Shown: positions 8,342 through 18,200 of the stretch, piece by piece
How the letters are laid out: each line of letters starts with the position of its first letter
Position numbering within the stretch: the stretch's first letter is position 1
Assembly: GCF_020510445.1 (NCBI RefSeq)
Contig: NZ_JAHBAG010000001.1
Span: 2,580,501-2,644,500 of the forward strand
Direction of reading: 5' to 3'
From: Hydrogenophaga taeniospiralis
Lineage (GTDB): Bacteria > Pseudomonadota > Gammaproteobacteria > Burkholderiales > Burkholderiaceae_C
Length of the DNA stretch: 64,000 bases
Notes under the pieces: model-generated
Seen by the model: the letters and a program-made list of their open reading frames with translations, nothing else
Database searches by the model: none
Told to the model about the DNA's origin: nothing
Program-made: the position numbers and the translations under genes

Positions 8342-9736
8342 TCATGGTTTTGGAAAGTTGCTGCGCAACCAGCGCAGCGGCGCGGTCAGGCGCCAGGACC
8401 GGCTGTCACGCAGGGCGCGAATCTGCTGTTCGAGCTCGGCCGCCCGATGCCTGGCCCCGTGCAGGTCCTGCTGCAACTGCCGTTCGAGGTCGGCCGCCCG
8501 GGCGTTGGCGCCTTGCAGGCCCTGGAGCTGTCGTTCGAGGTCGGCCGCCCGGGCGTTGGCGCCTTGCAGGTCCTGGAGCTGTCGTTCGAGCTCGGCCGCC
8601 CGGGCATTGACCTGCTGCAGTTCCGCTTGTGTGGTGGACGCGCCCGAGGCCACCGTGGCCAGACGCGATTCCAGCGCCTGCACATGCGCCATCAACATGC
8701 CGGTCTGCACCGCCACCTGAGGGGTACCGAAGGGCACGAGGTTGTCGGCGACGTGGCGGGCGAATTCGCGCAACTCGTCTCGCGGGTCGATGGCCGGCAG
8801 CCCGGGCTCGGCCTGGAGCACCTCGCGGGCCAGGGATTCAATGGCATCGGTGGTGGCCTCCAACGACACGTGGGTGCGCACGTAGTCGCTGACGCGGGCG
8901 GCATCGGCCACGTCGTAGCGGAGCACCTCGCGCCGGACCGTGTCGTGGTCGATGGGTGCCTGCATCAGCCGGCGGCCAAAATTCCAGCGATGCCATTCCC
9001 GCATCTGGGCGGTCGTCACCAGACCGGCCAGACCCATGCCCTCATTCAGCAAAATGACGGCGCAACCCACCGCCATGGCCTCCATGGCACAGCGCGCCTT
9101 GGCGAACACCAGATCGAATTCCCCCAGAACCTCCTCGGGCGCCGCCGCCTGGCGGCCGACGCCCTGGCCAATGACCTCCAGCGACAGGCCCAGAGACTCG
9201 CAGGCCGAGCGGATGGCGCGCGTGTCCGGGCTCTCGGTCGCGTAGTTGCTGAAGATGGCCGCCCGCCGCGGCCGCTCTGGCAGAGGTGGCCGGGGGCGGA
9301 ACCGCTGCAGATCGACCCCGTTGGACACGATGGCGATGCCGGCGGACGGGATGCCGCTTTCCAGCGACAGGCGCTCGGCGCAGTTGGCGTCCACCGCGGC
9401 GTAGCGCCGCACCCGCGTAAAGAGCGGCGGCTGCCCGTGGGACGCGGTGCGGTCGTGGCAGATGGAGATCGCCGGAACACCCAGGAAATGCGCCAGGCAG
9501 GCCACCGTGTCGTCGCGCGTGTTGCCGACGATGAGGTCGGGCGCATCGGCGATCTGCTTCAGGTCGACCACGCAGGCGATGCAGCGCTGGCGCAGCCCGT
9601 CCACCATATCGCCCATGATGGGCGCATAAACGACCACCGAGTGACCACGCCGATGCAGGGCTTGGGCAACGTCGTGCACGAACAGCTCCGCGCCCGTCCG
9701 GTAGGCCATGCAGCAGACCGCCAACAGAATTTTCAC
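8342..9736 (-). CDS. Glycosyltransferase (GT4-like) with C-terminal repeated coiled coil
   Basis: This 464-residue protein has a Rossmann-type glycosyltransferase N-terminus (VKILLAVCCMAYRTGAELFV, then HRRGHSVVVYAP) and a GT-B-like second half with FAKARCAMEAMAVGCAVIL (about 245-263). Residues about 350-445 form a coiled coil containing a 17-residue tandem repeat of the type ARAADLERQLQGLQG. The tail (SRSWRLTAPLRWLRSNF) resembles the SWRxTxPLR ends common in O-antigen/surface glycan transferases. The start is a GTG at 9736 with an AGGGA ribosome site; the ATG 44 codons upstream precedes non-conserved sequence. It is first in a four-gene operon. Sugar donor and acceptor are unknown. Confidence 0.85.
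   Translation of the reverse strand: MKILLAVCCMAYRTGAELFVHDVAQALHRRGHSVVVYAPIMGDMVDGLRQRCIACVVDLKQIADAPDLIVGNTRDDTVACLAHFLGVPAISICHDRTASHGQPPLFTRVRRYAAVDANCAERLSLESGIPSAGIAIVSNGVDLQRFRPRPPLPERPRRAAIFSNYATESPDTRAIRSACESLGLSLEVIGQGVGRQAAAPEEVLGEFDLVFAKARCAMEAMAVGCAVILLNEGMGLAGLVTTAQMREWHRWNFGRRLMQAPIDHDTVRREVLRYDVADAARVSDYVRTHVSLEATTDAIESLAREVLQAEPGLPAIDPRDELREFARHVADNLVPFGTPQVAVQTGMLMAHVQALESRLATVASGASTTQAELQQVNARAAELERQLQDLQGANARAADLERQLQGLQGANARAADLERQLQQDLHGARHRAAELEQQIRALRDSRSWRLTAPLRWLRSNFPKP
8428..8620 (-). repeat. In-gene tandem repeats of about 51 bp encoding a coiled coil
   Basis: The segment TTCGAGGTCGGCCGCCCGG recurs with small changes near 8429, 8483, 8534 and 8585, a spacing of 51-54 bases (17-18 codons). 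The copies at 8483 and 8534 are almost identical over their whole length. Such repeats can expand or contract by recombination. Confidence 0.8.
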
Positions 9737-10179
9737 GGGAATCCCTTTTTGTGATCTCGGAGGCCGGTAACCCGGGCCGTTGCTCCTGCAACACGGCCTG
9801 TTTGGGGTGAACGGGATTGTGCCGCCAAGTGAGGCGCGTGCACGCATTCGGGCAAACCATTTGAGCACCTGCTCGGCTGGCTATGCATGGTTGCCTTTCG
9901 GCTGCACAACACACCCCTGTTCGTTCCTTTGCTGTTGGTGCTGGGCGGGGCAGCGATGGGCGGAAGCAACAGGGTGACGTGAGCCCTTGGTTTCGCCAAA
10001 GCTGTGTCGGTTGCAAGCGCGCTCGTATCGGTTGTGCCTCTCCTGGGGCTGGTGGTCATTCAAGGCCCGCCGTGAGTTGCTGATGGCTGGATGGCGGTTG
10101 GGCATGTTCCATGCCTATAGGCCTTCACAGGGCGGGACGCCGACCAACTCCCCGGTTGAACCCCATGGCTGATGCCGGA
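9737..10179. other. Intergenic stretch without a recognisable gene
   Basis: This 443-base gap lies between the divergently placed start of the glycosyltransferase operon and the end of the PIN toxin gene. Short open frames exist on both strands but none has a family signature or a good ribosome site. It presumably holds the promoter of the glycan operon; I could not fix its elements. Confidence 0.5.
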
Positions 10180-10617
10180 TCAGGCAGCGGTCCAGGCCTG
10201 CATCGCCTGCGCGGGCGACATGATCCGCAAACCGTTGATGGCAGGTACCAACAGCAAATCATTGTCCCCCGTCACCAGGCACGAAGCCTTCGCTGCCAGC
10301 GCAGTCCGGATGAACACATCGTCATCCCCGTCGCGGCTCCAGCGCTGCTCCGCCAGCTCGGACGGAAGCTCGACCCACAGCGCCGCCGCACGCGCATCGC
10401 GCAGGATGGCCTTGCGCGCTTCCAGGCTGATGTAGCGGTCGAACTTGGGTTTCCAGATGCGGGTTTCCAGCTCGGCAAACGTCGCCTCGGAAAACACCGC
10501 CAGCCCCTGCAGCAGCACGGCGCGCACCACCTGGGCAGGTGTGCCGTTGGGCGAGAGCGCAGCGCTGAGCCAGACGTTGGTGTCCAGCACCACCAGCCGC
10601 TGGCGCTCAGCTCTCAT
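10180..10617 (-). CDS. PIN-domain toxin (putative toxin-antitoxin component, VapC-like RNase)
   Basis: A 145-residue PIN domain protein of the type found as putative toxin components. The first acidic residue is in VVLDTNVWLSAAL (D12), a glutamate sits in FAELETRIW, and the distal aspartates are in DDDVFIRTAL and LVTGDNDLL, forming a complete metal site for RNA cleavage. Its start overlaps the antitoxin stop by 11 bases (10607-10617), the usual antitoxin-first order. The family acts in the cytoplasm on tRNA or rRNA; the target here is unknown. Confidence 0.88.
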   Translation of the reverse strand: MRAERQRLVVLDTNVWLSAALSPNGTPAQVVRAVLLQGLAVFSEATFAELETRIWKPKFDRYISLEARKAILRDARAAALWVELPSELAEQRWSRDGDDDVFIRTALAAKASCLVTGDNDLLLVPAINGLRIMSPAQAMQAWTAA

Positions 10618-10858
10618 CGGCCAGCAGGCGCTGCAGCTCGTCTTCCGTCAGGCCCTGCGCGGCGGCGCTGGCGGCGTTCTGCGCCAGCGTGCCCTGCAGA
10701 CGGTTCGCGTAGAAGTTGCGCATGGCCTCGTAGTCCTGCGCACTGACCATCACGCCCACCACGCGGTCGCGCTTGAGCACCTGCACGGGCTCGCGCTGGA
10801 CCTGGTCGAGGAACTCGCCGAAGTGGGTCTTGGCTTGGTTGGCGGTGTAGGACAGCAT
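10607..10858 (-). CDS. Phd/YefM-family antitoxin
   Basis: An 83-residue antitoxin with the N-terminal Phd/YefM DNA-binding fold: MLSYTANQAKTHFGEFLDQV, then VQVLKRDRVVGVMVSAQDYEAM. The C-terminal helix (LTEDELQRLLADES) would wrap the toxin. It is upstream of and overlaps the PIN toxin. Such antitoxins bind operators in their own promoter, and a perfect 11-base inverted repeat lies 35-58 bases upstream of this start. Confidence 0.9.
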   Translation of the reverse strand: MLSYTANQAKTHFGEFLDQVQREPVQVLKRDRVVGVMVSAQDYEAMRNFYANRLQGTLAQNAASAAAQGLTEDELQRLLADES

Positions 10859-10892
10859 GACGGGCTCCGGTGGTGTCGATGACGCGGATTTT

Positions 10893-10916
10893 CACACGAA
10901 TCGTTCGATTCGTGTG
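10893..10916. promoter_or_regulatory. Perfect inverted repeat between two divergent toxin-antitoxin modules
   Basis: CACACGAATCG (10893-10903) and its exact complement CGATTCGTGTG (10906-10916) flank a TT centre, a flawless 11-base arm pair in the 156-base gap between the two divergent antitoxin genes. It is best read as an antitoxin operator. A bidirectional hairpin is the alternative, but no T-run follows either arm. Confidence 0.6.
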
Positions 10917-11014
10917 TTTCGTCAGATGTGAACGTCCGTGGACAGGGTGGCAGCGATCAGTTCTTGACCGAGACCAAATGTAGGGATAAATTCAGTCCAC
11001 CACAAGGAGTCGCC

Positions 11015-11290
11015 ATGCAAGCCCGCGAACACATCCGATCCATCTCCTACCTCAAGAGCCACGCCGCCCAGATTTCTGAAGAAGTGGCCGCTACTGGTGC
11101 GCCTTTCATCATCACCCAGAACGGCGAAGCCGCCATGGTGATCGAGGGCGTGCAGCAGTACCAGGACAAGGAAGACCTGATCGCGCTGCTCAAACTGCTG
11201 GCCCTGGGGGAAAAAGACCGGCAGGCCGGTCTTGGCCTCTCGGTGGAAGAGTCCCGCGCGCAACTGGCCCAGCGGCGCCAGCCGCGCTGA
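11015..11290 (+). CDS. Phd/YefM-family antitoxin (second module)
   Basis: A 91-residue antitoxin: REHIRSISYLKSHAAQISEE at the N-terminus, then APFIITQNGEAAMVIEGVQQYQ, the standard Phd/YefM layout. The ATG at 11015 has an AAGGAG ribosome site 7 bases upstream; the frame is open upstream but without such a site. The toxin gene follows after 7 bases. The C-terminal half (LLALGEKDRQAGLGLSVEES) is the toxin-binding type. The module diverges from the PIN/Phd pair and may share control sequence with it. Confidence 0.9.
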   Translation: MQAREHIRSISYLKSHAAQISEEVAATGAPFIITQNGEAAMVIEGVQQYQDKEDLIALLKLLALGEKDRQAGLGLSVEESRAQLAQRRQPR

Positions 11291-11297
11291 ACGCAGC

Positions 11298-11618
11298 ATG
11301 GCCATCGTCATCCTGCCCGACGCGCAGGCCGACTTGCTGGACCTGCAGGACTACATGCTGGAGCGCTGGATGCCCGAGCTCTGGCAAGCCGCCGAAGACG
11401 ACATCTTTGCGCAGCTCGCCCAGGTGGATTCGGGCTTCATCACCGGCCCGGTCATCCCCTTGCTCGCCAGCGTGGGCATGACGGACTACCGGACCATCCT
11501 CAGCTCCCACCACCGCATCCTGTACCGGCAGGTCGATGGCAAAACCTATGTGTATGCGGTGGCTGGGCAGGCGCAGGATTTTCAGACGCTGTTGCTCAGG
11601 CGGTTGTTTAGGCGGTGA
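11298..11618 (+). CDS. ParE/RelE-superfamily toxin
   Basis: A 106-residue toxin of the RelE/ParE fold, starting MAIVILPDAQADLLDLQDYM with the helical hairpin of that family. It ends in the beta-sheet core with YRTILSSHHRILYRQVDGKTYVYAV. The arrangement (antitoxin first, 7-base gap) is standard. ParE members poison gyrase and RelE members cut mRNA on the ribosome; this sequence alone does not decide which. The downstream gap to the PIN-like gene is 54 bases. Confidence 0.88.
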   Translation: MAIVILPDAQADLLDLQDYMLERWMPELWQAAEDDIFAQLAQVDSGFITGPVIPLLASVGMTDYRTILSSHHRILYRQVDGKTYVYAVAGQAQDFQTLLLRRLFRR

Positions 11619-11672
11619 GGGTGGGCAAAGGCAAGACTTAACTCCAATGCGTGACAAGAAACGCGAAATCCT

Positions 11673-12797
11673 GTGACCTCTTCCAAACCTGCCGATCGAT
11701 TCGCGTTGCATCGCGCCACACCTCAGATTACTGCCGACGAACACGTGCGACGCCGAGTCATCGAGCTTGGCGAGTGGGTGATGGCACGAGATCGCATCTA
11801 CCTCGACAAGTGCTTCTGGATTTACCTACGGGGTGCGCGTATGCGGGTGCCTAGCCAACCCGGTGCGTCGGAACTTCTGGATGCCCTCGCGGCAGGTGTC
11901 GCTGCAGGACGGCTGGTCTGTCCCATCAGCGATGCGCTGTTCCTTGAACTGATGAAACAGTCGGACCTGACCACACGGGGTGCAACTGCCGAGTTGATCG
12001 ACGAACTGAGCTGCGGCGTCACGCTCTGCCATGAGCCGACACGTGTGGCGACGGAAGTAGCTCACTTCCTTCATGCGAACGCCGGTCACAGCGTGCATCC
12101 ACTGGAACACTTGGTCTGGACAAAGGTCCCTTACATCCTGGGTGTCCAGCATCCGGTGGCCACGGCCTTCTCGGAAGATGAGCAACTTGTGATCCAGAAA
12201 GCGTTCTTCGACCACCTTTGGGATTTTTCTCTTTCGACGATGGTTGGGACTATTGGGAGCACTTGGCCTCACTCTTCGTCGTTCGTCGATATAGCCAATC
12301 GGCTGAATCGCGATAGCGCGGTACATGCTCCTTCTATGAAGAGCTTCGCACAGGTTTACCGCGACGAGATAAATGGCGTTTTGGAACTCGCGGCGCCGAT
12401 CGCTGCCGATGTGCTGCACGATATGGCGAGGAAGGCTCTTGGCCCTGCTGCCGAGCCGTCTATAGAAGAGCGGGAAGAGATCATTAGACAGTGTCTCGGT
12501 CTCCTGCGGGCGGCCATCCGAAAGCCCGCTGGCCGGCGGGCTTTGCGTACTCTGCAGATTGGTGCTTTGCTGCATGCGGCCTTGCGCTGGAACCGCAAAC
12601 AGAAGCTGGTCGCCAACGACATCTTCGACTTTCATCATGCTGAAGCGGCGGTAGGCTACTGCGACGTACTCCTAACCGATGGGCCCATGCACGCACTTCT
12701 GAAACAGCGGAATATAGCCATCGAGCGCGACTTTCCGTGCCGAGTCATGTCTTCCTTCGAGGAAGCTACCGAATGGGTTCGACACCGTATTGCGTGA
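11673..12797 (+). CDS. PIN-like-fold protein of unknown role
   Basis: I do not recognise a named family for this 374-residue protein. It has the outline of a large PIN-like nuclease: an N-terminal acidic motif IYLDKCFWIYLRG (about residues 42-54), a glutamate in DALFLELMKQ, and C-terminal acidic motifs NDIFDFHHAEAAVGYCDVLL followed by TDGPM. The middle (about 130-290) is helical. It is visibly less GC-rich than its neighbours and uses more A/T-ending codons, which suggests transfer. The start is uncertain: the GTG at 11673 has no clear ribosome site and an internal ATG lies near residue 37. It follows two toxin-antitoxin pairs, so a defence or RNA-cleavage role is possible but not shown. Confidence 0.65.
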   Translation: MTSSKPADRFALHRATPQITADEHVRRRVIELGEWVMARDRIYLDKCFWIYLRGARMRVPSQPGASELLDALAAGVAAGRLVCPISDALFLELMKQSDLTTRGATAELIDELSCGVTLCHEPTRVATEVAHFLHANAGHSVHPLEHLVWTKVPYILGVQHPVATAFSEDEQLVIQKAFFDHLWDFSLSTMVGTIGSTWPHSSSFVDIANRLNRDSAVHAPSMKSFAQVYRDEINGVLELAAPIAADVLHDMARKALGPAAEPSIEEREEIIRQCLGLLRAAIRKPAGRRALRTLQIGALLHAALRWNRKQKLVANDIFDFHHAEAAVGYCDVLLTDGPMHALLKQRNIAIERDFPCRVMSSFEEATEWVRHRIA

Positions 12798-12842
12798 TGC
12801 TTCCGATGTTCTCGCTGTGTATGTTCTGGAGCGACAGAAAAA

Positions 12843-14030
<1,188 letters not shown>

Positions 14031-14102
14031 GGGGTGTCTCCGGGGCGGGTTGCAAGAAAGGGTGGTTCGCGATTGTCGGCGGCACATGAATAGCTGTCTA
14101 AT

Positions 14103-14123
14103 ATTGATTACCGATTGATCAAT
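14103..14123. promoter_or_regulatory. ATTGAT repeats in the gcdH-lysR divergent promoter
   Basis: ATTGAT occurs at 14103-14108 and again within the palindrome ATTGATCAAT at 14114-14123. The site ends 15 bases upstream of the lysR start. A/T-rich dyads in this position are typical of LysR regulator binding sites, which also overlap the regulator's own promoter. Confidence 0.45.
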
Positions 14124-14138
14124 ACAAAACCTGTATCC

Positions 14139-15035
14139 ATGGAATTCCGCCACCTGCGCTGTTTCACCGTGCTCGCCGAAGAGCTGCACTTTGGCCGTGC
14201 GGCCCAGCGGCTGGCGATGACGCAGCCGCCGTTGTCGATGAACATCCAGCAGCTGGAGGCCTCGGTGGGCGCCCAGCTGTTCACCCGCAACAGCCGGGGC
14301 GTGGCGCTGACGGCGGCGGGGCAGGCGTTCTTGCCGGCGGCCCGGGCGCTGCTGGACGGGGCCAACGAGGCCGCGCGCCAGGCGCGGGACGTGGCGCAGG
14401 GCCTGGCGGGGCAGTTGCAGATCGGGTTTGCTGGCGCGGTGCTCTACCGTGGCTTGCCGCAGATGCTGCAGGCGTTTGGCCAGGCCCACCCCGGCCTGCG
14501 GCTGGTGTTGCGCGAGCTCAGTTCCAGTGAGCAGTTGATCGACCTGGTGCACGACCGGCTGGACGTGGGCTTCGTGCACACCACGCGGGTGCCCAAGGGG
14601 TTTTCGCAGATCCTGGTGTCGAGCCAGCCGTTCATGGCCTGCCTGCCGGCGCACCACCCAGCCGCGCAGGCGCAGAGCCTGTCGCTGGACCGTTTGCAGG
14701 GCGAGCCGTTTGCCATCGTCTCGCGGGCGGTGTCGGCGGACTACCACGACCGCATCCTGGCGGCCTGCGCCGACGTCGGTTACGAGCCCGAGGTGCGGCT
14801 GGAGCTGCAGCACTGGCTGAGCGTGGTGTCGGTCATCGGCCAGGGGCTGGGCGTCGGGCTGGTGCCGGCGGCACTGGCCCAGGCGGGGCTGCCGGGGGTG
14901 GTGTTTCGCCCGCTGGCCCGACCGCTGTTGCCCTACGACACCCACTGCCTTTCCAAGGACGGCGGGCAACAGCCCGCGCTGCTGGCGTTTCTGGACATGG
15001 TGCGGCACACCTCGGCCGCGCTCTCCGGCGGCTGA
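14139..15035 (+). CDS. LysR-family transcriptional regulator (likely gcdH regulator)
   Basis: A 298-residue regulator. The winged helix-turn-helix occupies residues 1-60 ([20 protein letters not shown], then [20 protein letters not shown]). A periplasmic-binding-protein-like effector domain follows from about residue 90 ([18 protein letters not shown], and [19 protein letters not shown] core). The start at the ATG at 14139 was preferred over an in-frame ATG 8 codons upstream because MEFRHLRCF is the common family start. It diverges from gcdH, so control of glutaryl-CoA breakdown is the natural inference; the inducer is unknown. Confidence 0.92.
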   Translation: MEFRHLRCFTVLAEELHFGRAAQRLAMTQPPLSMNIQQLEASVGAQLFTRNSRGVALTAAGQAFLPAARALLDGANEAARQARDVAQGLAGQLQIGFAGAVLYRGLPQMLQAFGQAHPGLRLVLRELSSSEQLIDLVHDRLDVGFVHTTRVPKGFSQILVSSQPFMACLPAHHPAAQAQSLSLDRLQGEPFAIVSRAVSADYHDRILAACADVGYEPEVRLELQHWLSVVSVIGQGLGVGLVPAALAQAGLPGVVFRPLARPLLPYDTHCLSKDGGQQPALLAFLDMVRHTSAALSGG

Positions 15036-15201
15036 GGGAGCGTCGGCATTTCGTGAGCAAAAACAAGGAGTTGGGTGTTTTTTCACGGTCTTTTGGATGG
15101 ATCGGATGCGCCGGCCGAGGGCATCATGTTGATAGGGAAACTGCGCTGGCGCACCCCATGGTCTGCATGGGGCGGTTTGGAGCCGACGCAAAGGCACTCG
15201 C

Positions 15202-18200
15202 ATGGACCAGACACGCAAGACACAAAGGCCGCAAAGCCCGGGCCGCCTCGGCGCGGCCCCCGAGGGCGCTGTGGCACGCACGCTCACCGTGGCCACGTCG
15301 GCTGTGGAGCGGCGCGTGCCGCCCCGGCGGCTGAGCACGCCCTGGGCGCTGGAGCCCCGCATTGTTTTTGACGGGGCACTGGCCGTCACGGTGATGGAGC
15401 CGGCGTCGGCGTCGGCTGAAGCGCCCGAACCGGCGGTGGAGGCGGAACCGGAATCGCCCGCTCCCGCTCCAGCGCCGAGCGAGGCGGAAAACGAGGTGCC
15501 AGCACCGGCGGCCACGGCCTCCGATGACGATGCCGCGCCGGACACCGAAGCCGACGCAGGAGCCGAAATCGAAACCGAAACCACCACCGCCAGCACCGAC
15601 ACCCCAGAGACGGTCGAATCCCCCGCGCCGTCCGCCGACGGCGAAGCGTTGCCGTCCGGCGATGCCAGTGACACCGACACCGACGGCGCATCGACCGACG
15701 GCCCATCGGACGACACGCTGGCGACGCCCCCCGATGCCACCGAGCGCCAGGAAGTGGTGTTCGTGGACGCCCGCGTGCCCGACCCCGCCGCGTTCGCCGC
15801 GCCGGGGCGCGAGGTGATCGTGTTGACCCTGGACGAGGACGGCATCGGCCAGATCGCCGACGCGCTGGACGGGCGCACCGGCATCGACGCGATCCACATC
15901 GTGAGCCACGGTGACAGCGGCAGCCTCTCGCTGGGCAGCGGGGCCGTGACCGTGGACGCCATCCAGGGGCTGCACCACGACGAGCTGCTGGCCATCGGGC
16001 AGGCCCTGTCGCCCGACGGCGACATCCTCATCTATGCCTGCGACTACGGTGCGGGCGCCGAGGGCCAGGCCGCCTTGTCGCTGTGGGCCGACCTCACCGG
16101 CGCGGACGTCGCCGCCTCGACCGACGCCACTGGCCATACCGAGCTGGGCGGCGACTGGACGCTGGAGGCGCAGCTGGGCACGGTGGAGACCGCCGAGCTG
16201 GCGCCCCAGAACTGGCTGCACGCGCTGGACCTGACGCTCACCCCCGTGGGCACGGTGGGCGCCGTGGGGCTGGCGGAAACCATCCTGGGCAACGGCGTGA
16301 CCATCGTCTCGGCCACCTACAGCGGTGGCGCGGACCAGGCCGGCACCTTCACCACCGGTTCGGGCGCCAGCTTCGACCCGAACATCCTGGGCTTCACGTC
16401 CGGTGCGCTGTTCACCACCGCTGACAACATCACCAGCGTGGCGGGTCCCAACGACAACGATTTCTACAGCACGAATGCACCCGACGGTGTGGACGGCGAT
16501 CCGATCTTCGATGCCATGTCCAGCGGCCAGGGCTCGTTCGACGCGTCGTTCCTGGACGTCGTGTTCGTGCCGAATGTGCCGCCGGGCGCCAGCCCCGGTG
16601 ACACCGGCCAGATGACGCTGGAGATCGTCTTCGGCACGGAGGACTACAACGACTACGTGTACTCGACCTTCGGCGACGCCGTGGCCGTGTACGTCAACGG
16701 TGTGCAGCAGGCTGTGGTGCCCAACGGTCTGTCGGTCGGCATCGACACCATCAACGACGCGGGCAACATCAACCCCACCAGCCCTGAATCGAACGTCGCC
16801 AACGACCCCAACCCCGAACACACCTCGACCAGCTACGAGAGCGCCAACCCCTCGCTGTTCGTCGACAACGCAACCGGCGTGCTCAACACGCAGATGAATG
16901 GCTTCACCGTCACCATTCCGCTGACCTTCAGCGTGGTGTACGGGCAGGAGAACACGCTGCGCATCGGCATCGCCGACATTGGCGATGCGCACTTCGACTC
17001 CTGGCTGTTCGTGCGCGCGGACTCGGGGCAGACCGGCGTGATCGCGCAGAGCGACACGGTGACCACGGCGGCCAACCTGCCGGTCACGGTGGACCTGACC
17101 GCCAACGACACCGACCTGTCGGGCGGCTCGCTGACCATCACGGAAATCCTGGACGTTCCCATGAGCCCGGGCGTCACCGCCATCTTGCCCTCGGGCATGA
17201 CGGTGACGATGGAGGACAACGGGCAGGTCACCATCATGGGCGATGGCGCCACCGCCATGACCGACACCTTCACCTACCGGGTCACCAACGAAGACGGCGA
17301 GACCGCGCTGGGCTCGGTGAACGTGACCATCCTGCCGGTCAACGCCACCCCACCGCTGGCCGGCGATGACACCTTCACCGTGGGGCCGACCAGCACCTCG
17401 CTGGACGTGCTGGCCAACGACAGCGATGGCGGCGACGGCGTGTTGAACCTGAGCTACATCAACGGCGCTGGCGTGGAGGTGGAGACGCCGGTGACGCTGT
17501 CGTCGGGCAGCACCGTCACCGTCCATGCCGACGGCACGTTGTCCTACGACGCGGCCCCCGGCGTGACCGAGGCGGAGAGCTTCACCTACACCGTGTCCGA
17601 CGGGCAGGGCGGGAACACCACCGCCACGGTGCTGGTCCGGCTCGACAGCGATGCGGATGGCGTGAACAACACGCAGGACATCGACGACGACGGCGACGGT
17701 CTTCTGGACACCACGGAACACCAGGACGCCGAGGTGACGATGATCACGCCGACGGTGGCCCTGTCGGACCAGTTGGAGGCCGGATCGGCCTTCGTTCCCC
17801 TCGAACCCAGCGGGCCCGGCGCGCTGCCCGGTGGCGGTGTCACCGTGACGGTGCTGAGCGGCAACACCGCCGGCGATCAGTGGCGCATCTGGGCGCCACC
17901 GCAGCCCACCGCCGACGTGGAGCTGTATGGGCAGTCGCTCACCATGCCGACGCCCTATCTGGATTTGATCGGTGACTTCCCGCGCACGATCGAGATCGAC
18001 TTCGGAACCTCGGCCGAAGCCCTGGGCACCGACGGCTACGTCTACCGCTACGTCATCGGCCTGGCGGGGCAGGGCGGCGGTAGCGAAACCTCGACCGTTA
18101 CCTCAAGCGAAACCCTGGTGGTGCTGGACAACGCCGATGTGTTCAACACCGGCCTCTATGCGTTGCTCGACGGCGTGGAATCCACCACGCCGGGCCAGAG

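Noticed and set aside
8428..8620. Tandem repeats considered as a CRISPR array
   Set aside because: The repeats are contiguous, in frame within a coding gene and have no unique spacers.
15124..17721. An 865-codon minus-strand frame opposite the large LEPR/DUF4347 gene
   Set aside because: It is rich in His, Arg, Val and Gly, lacks family motifs and mirrors the coding frame of the real gene.
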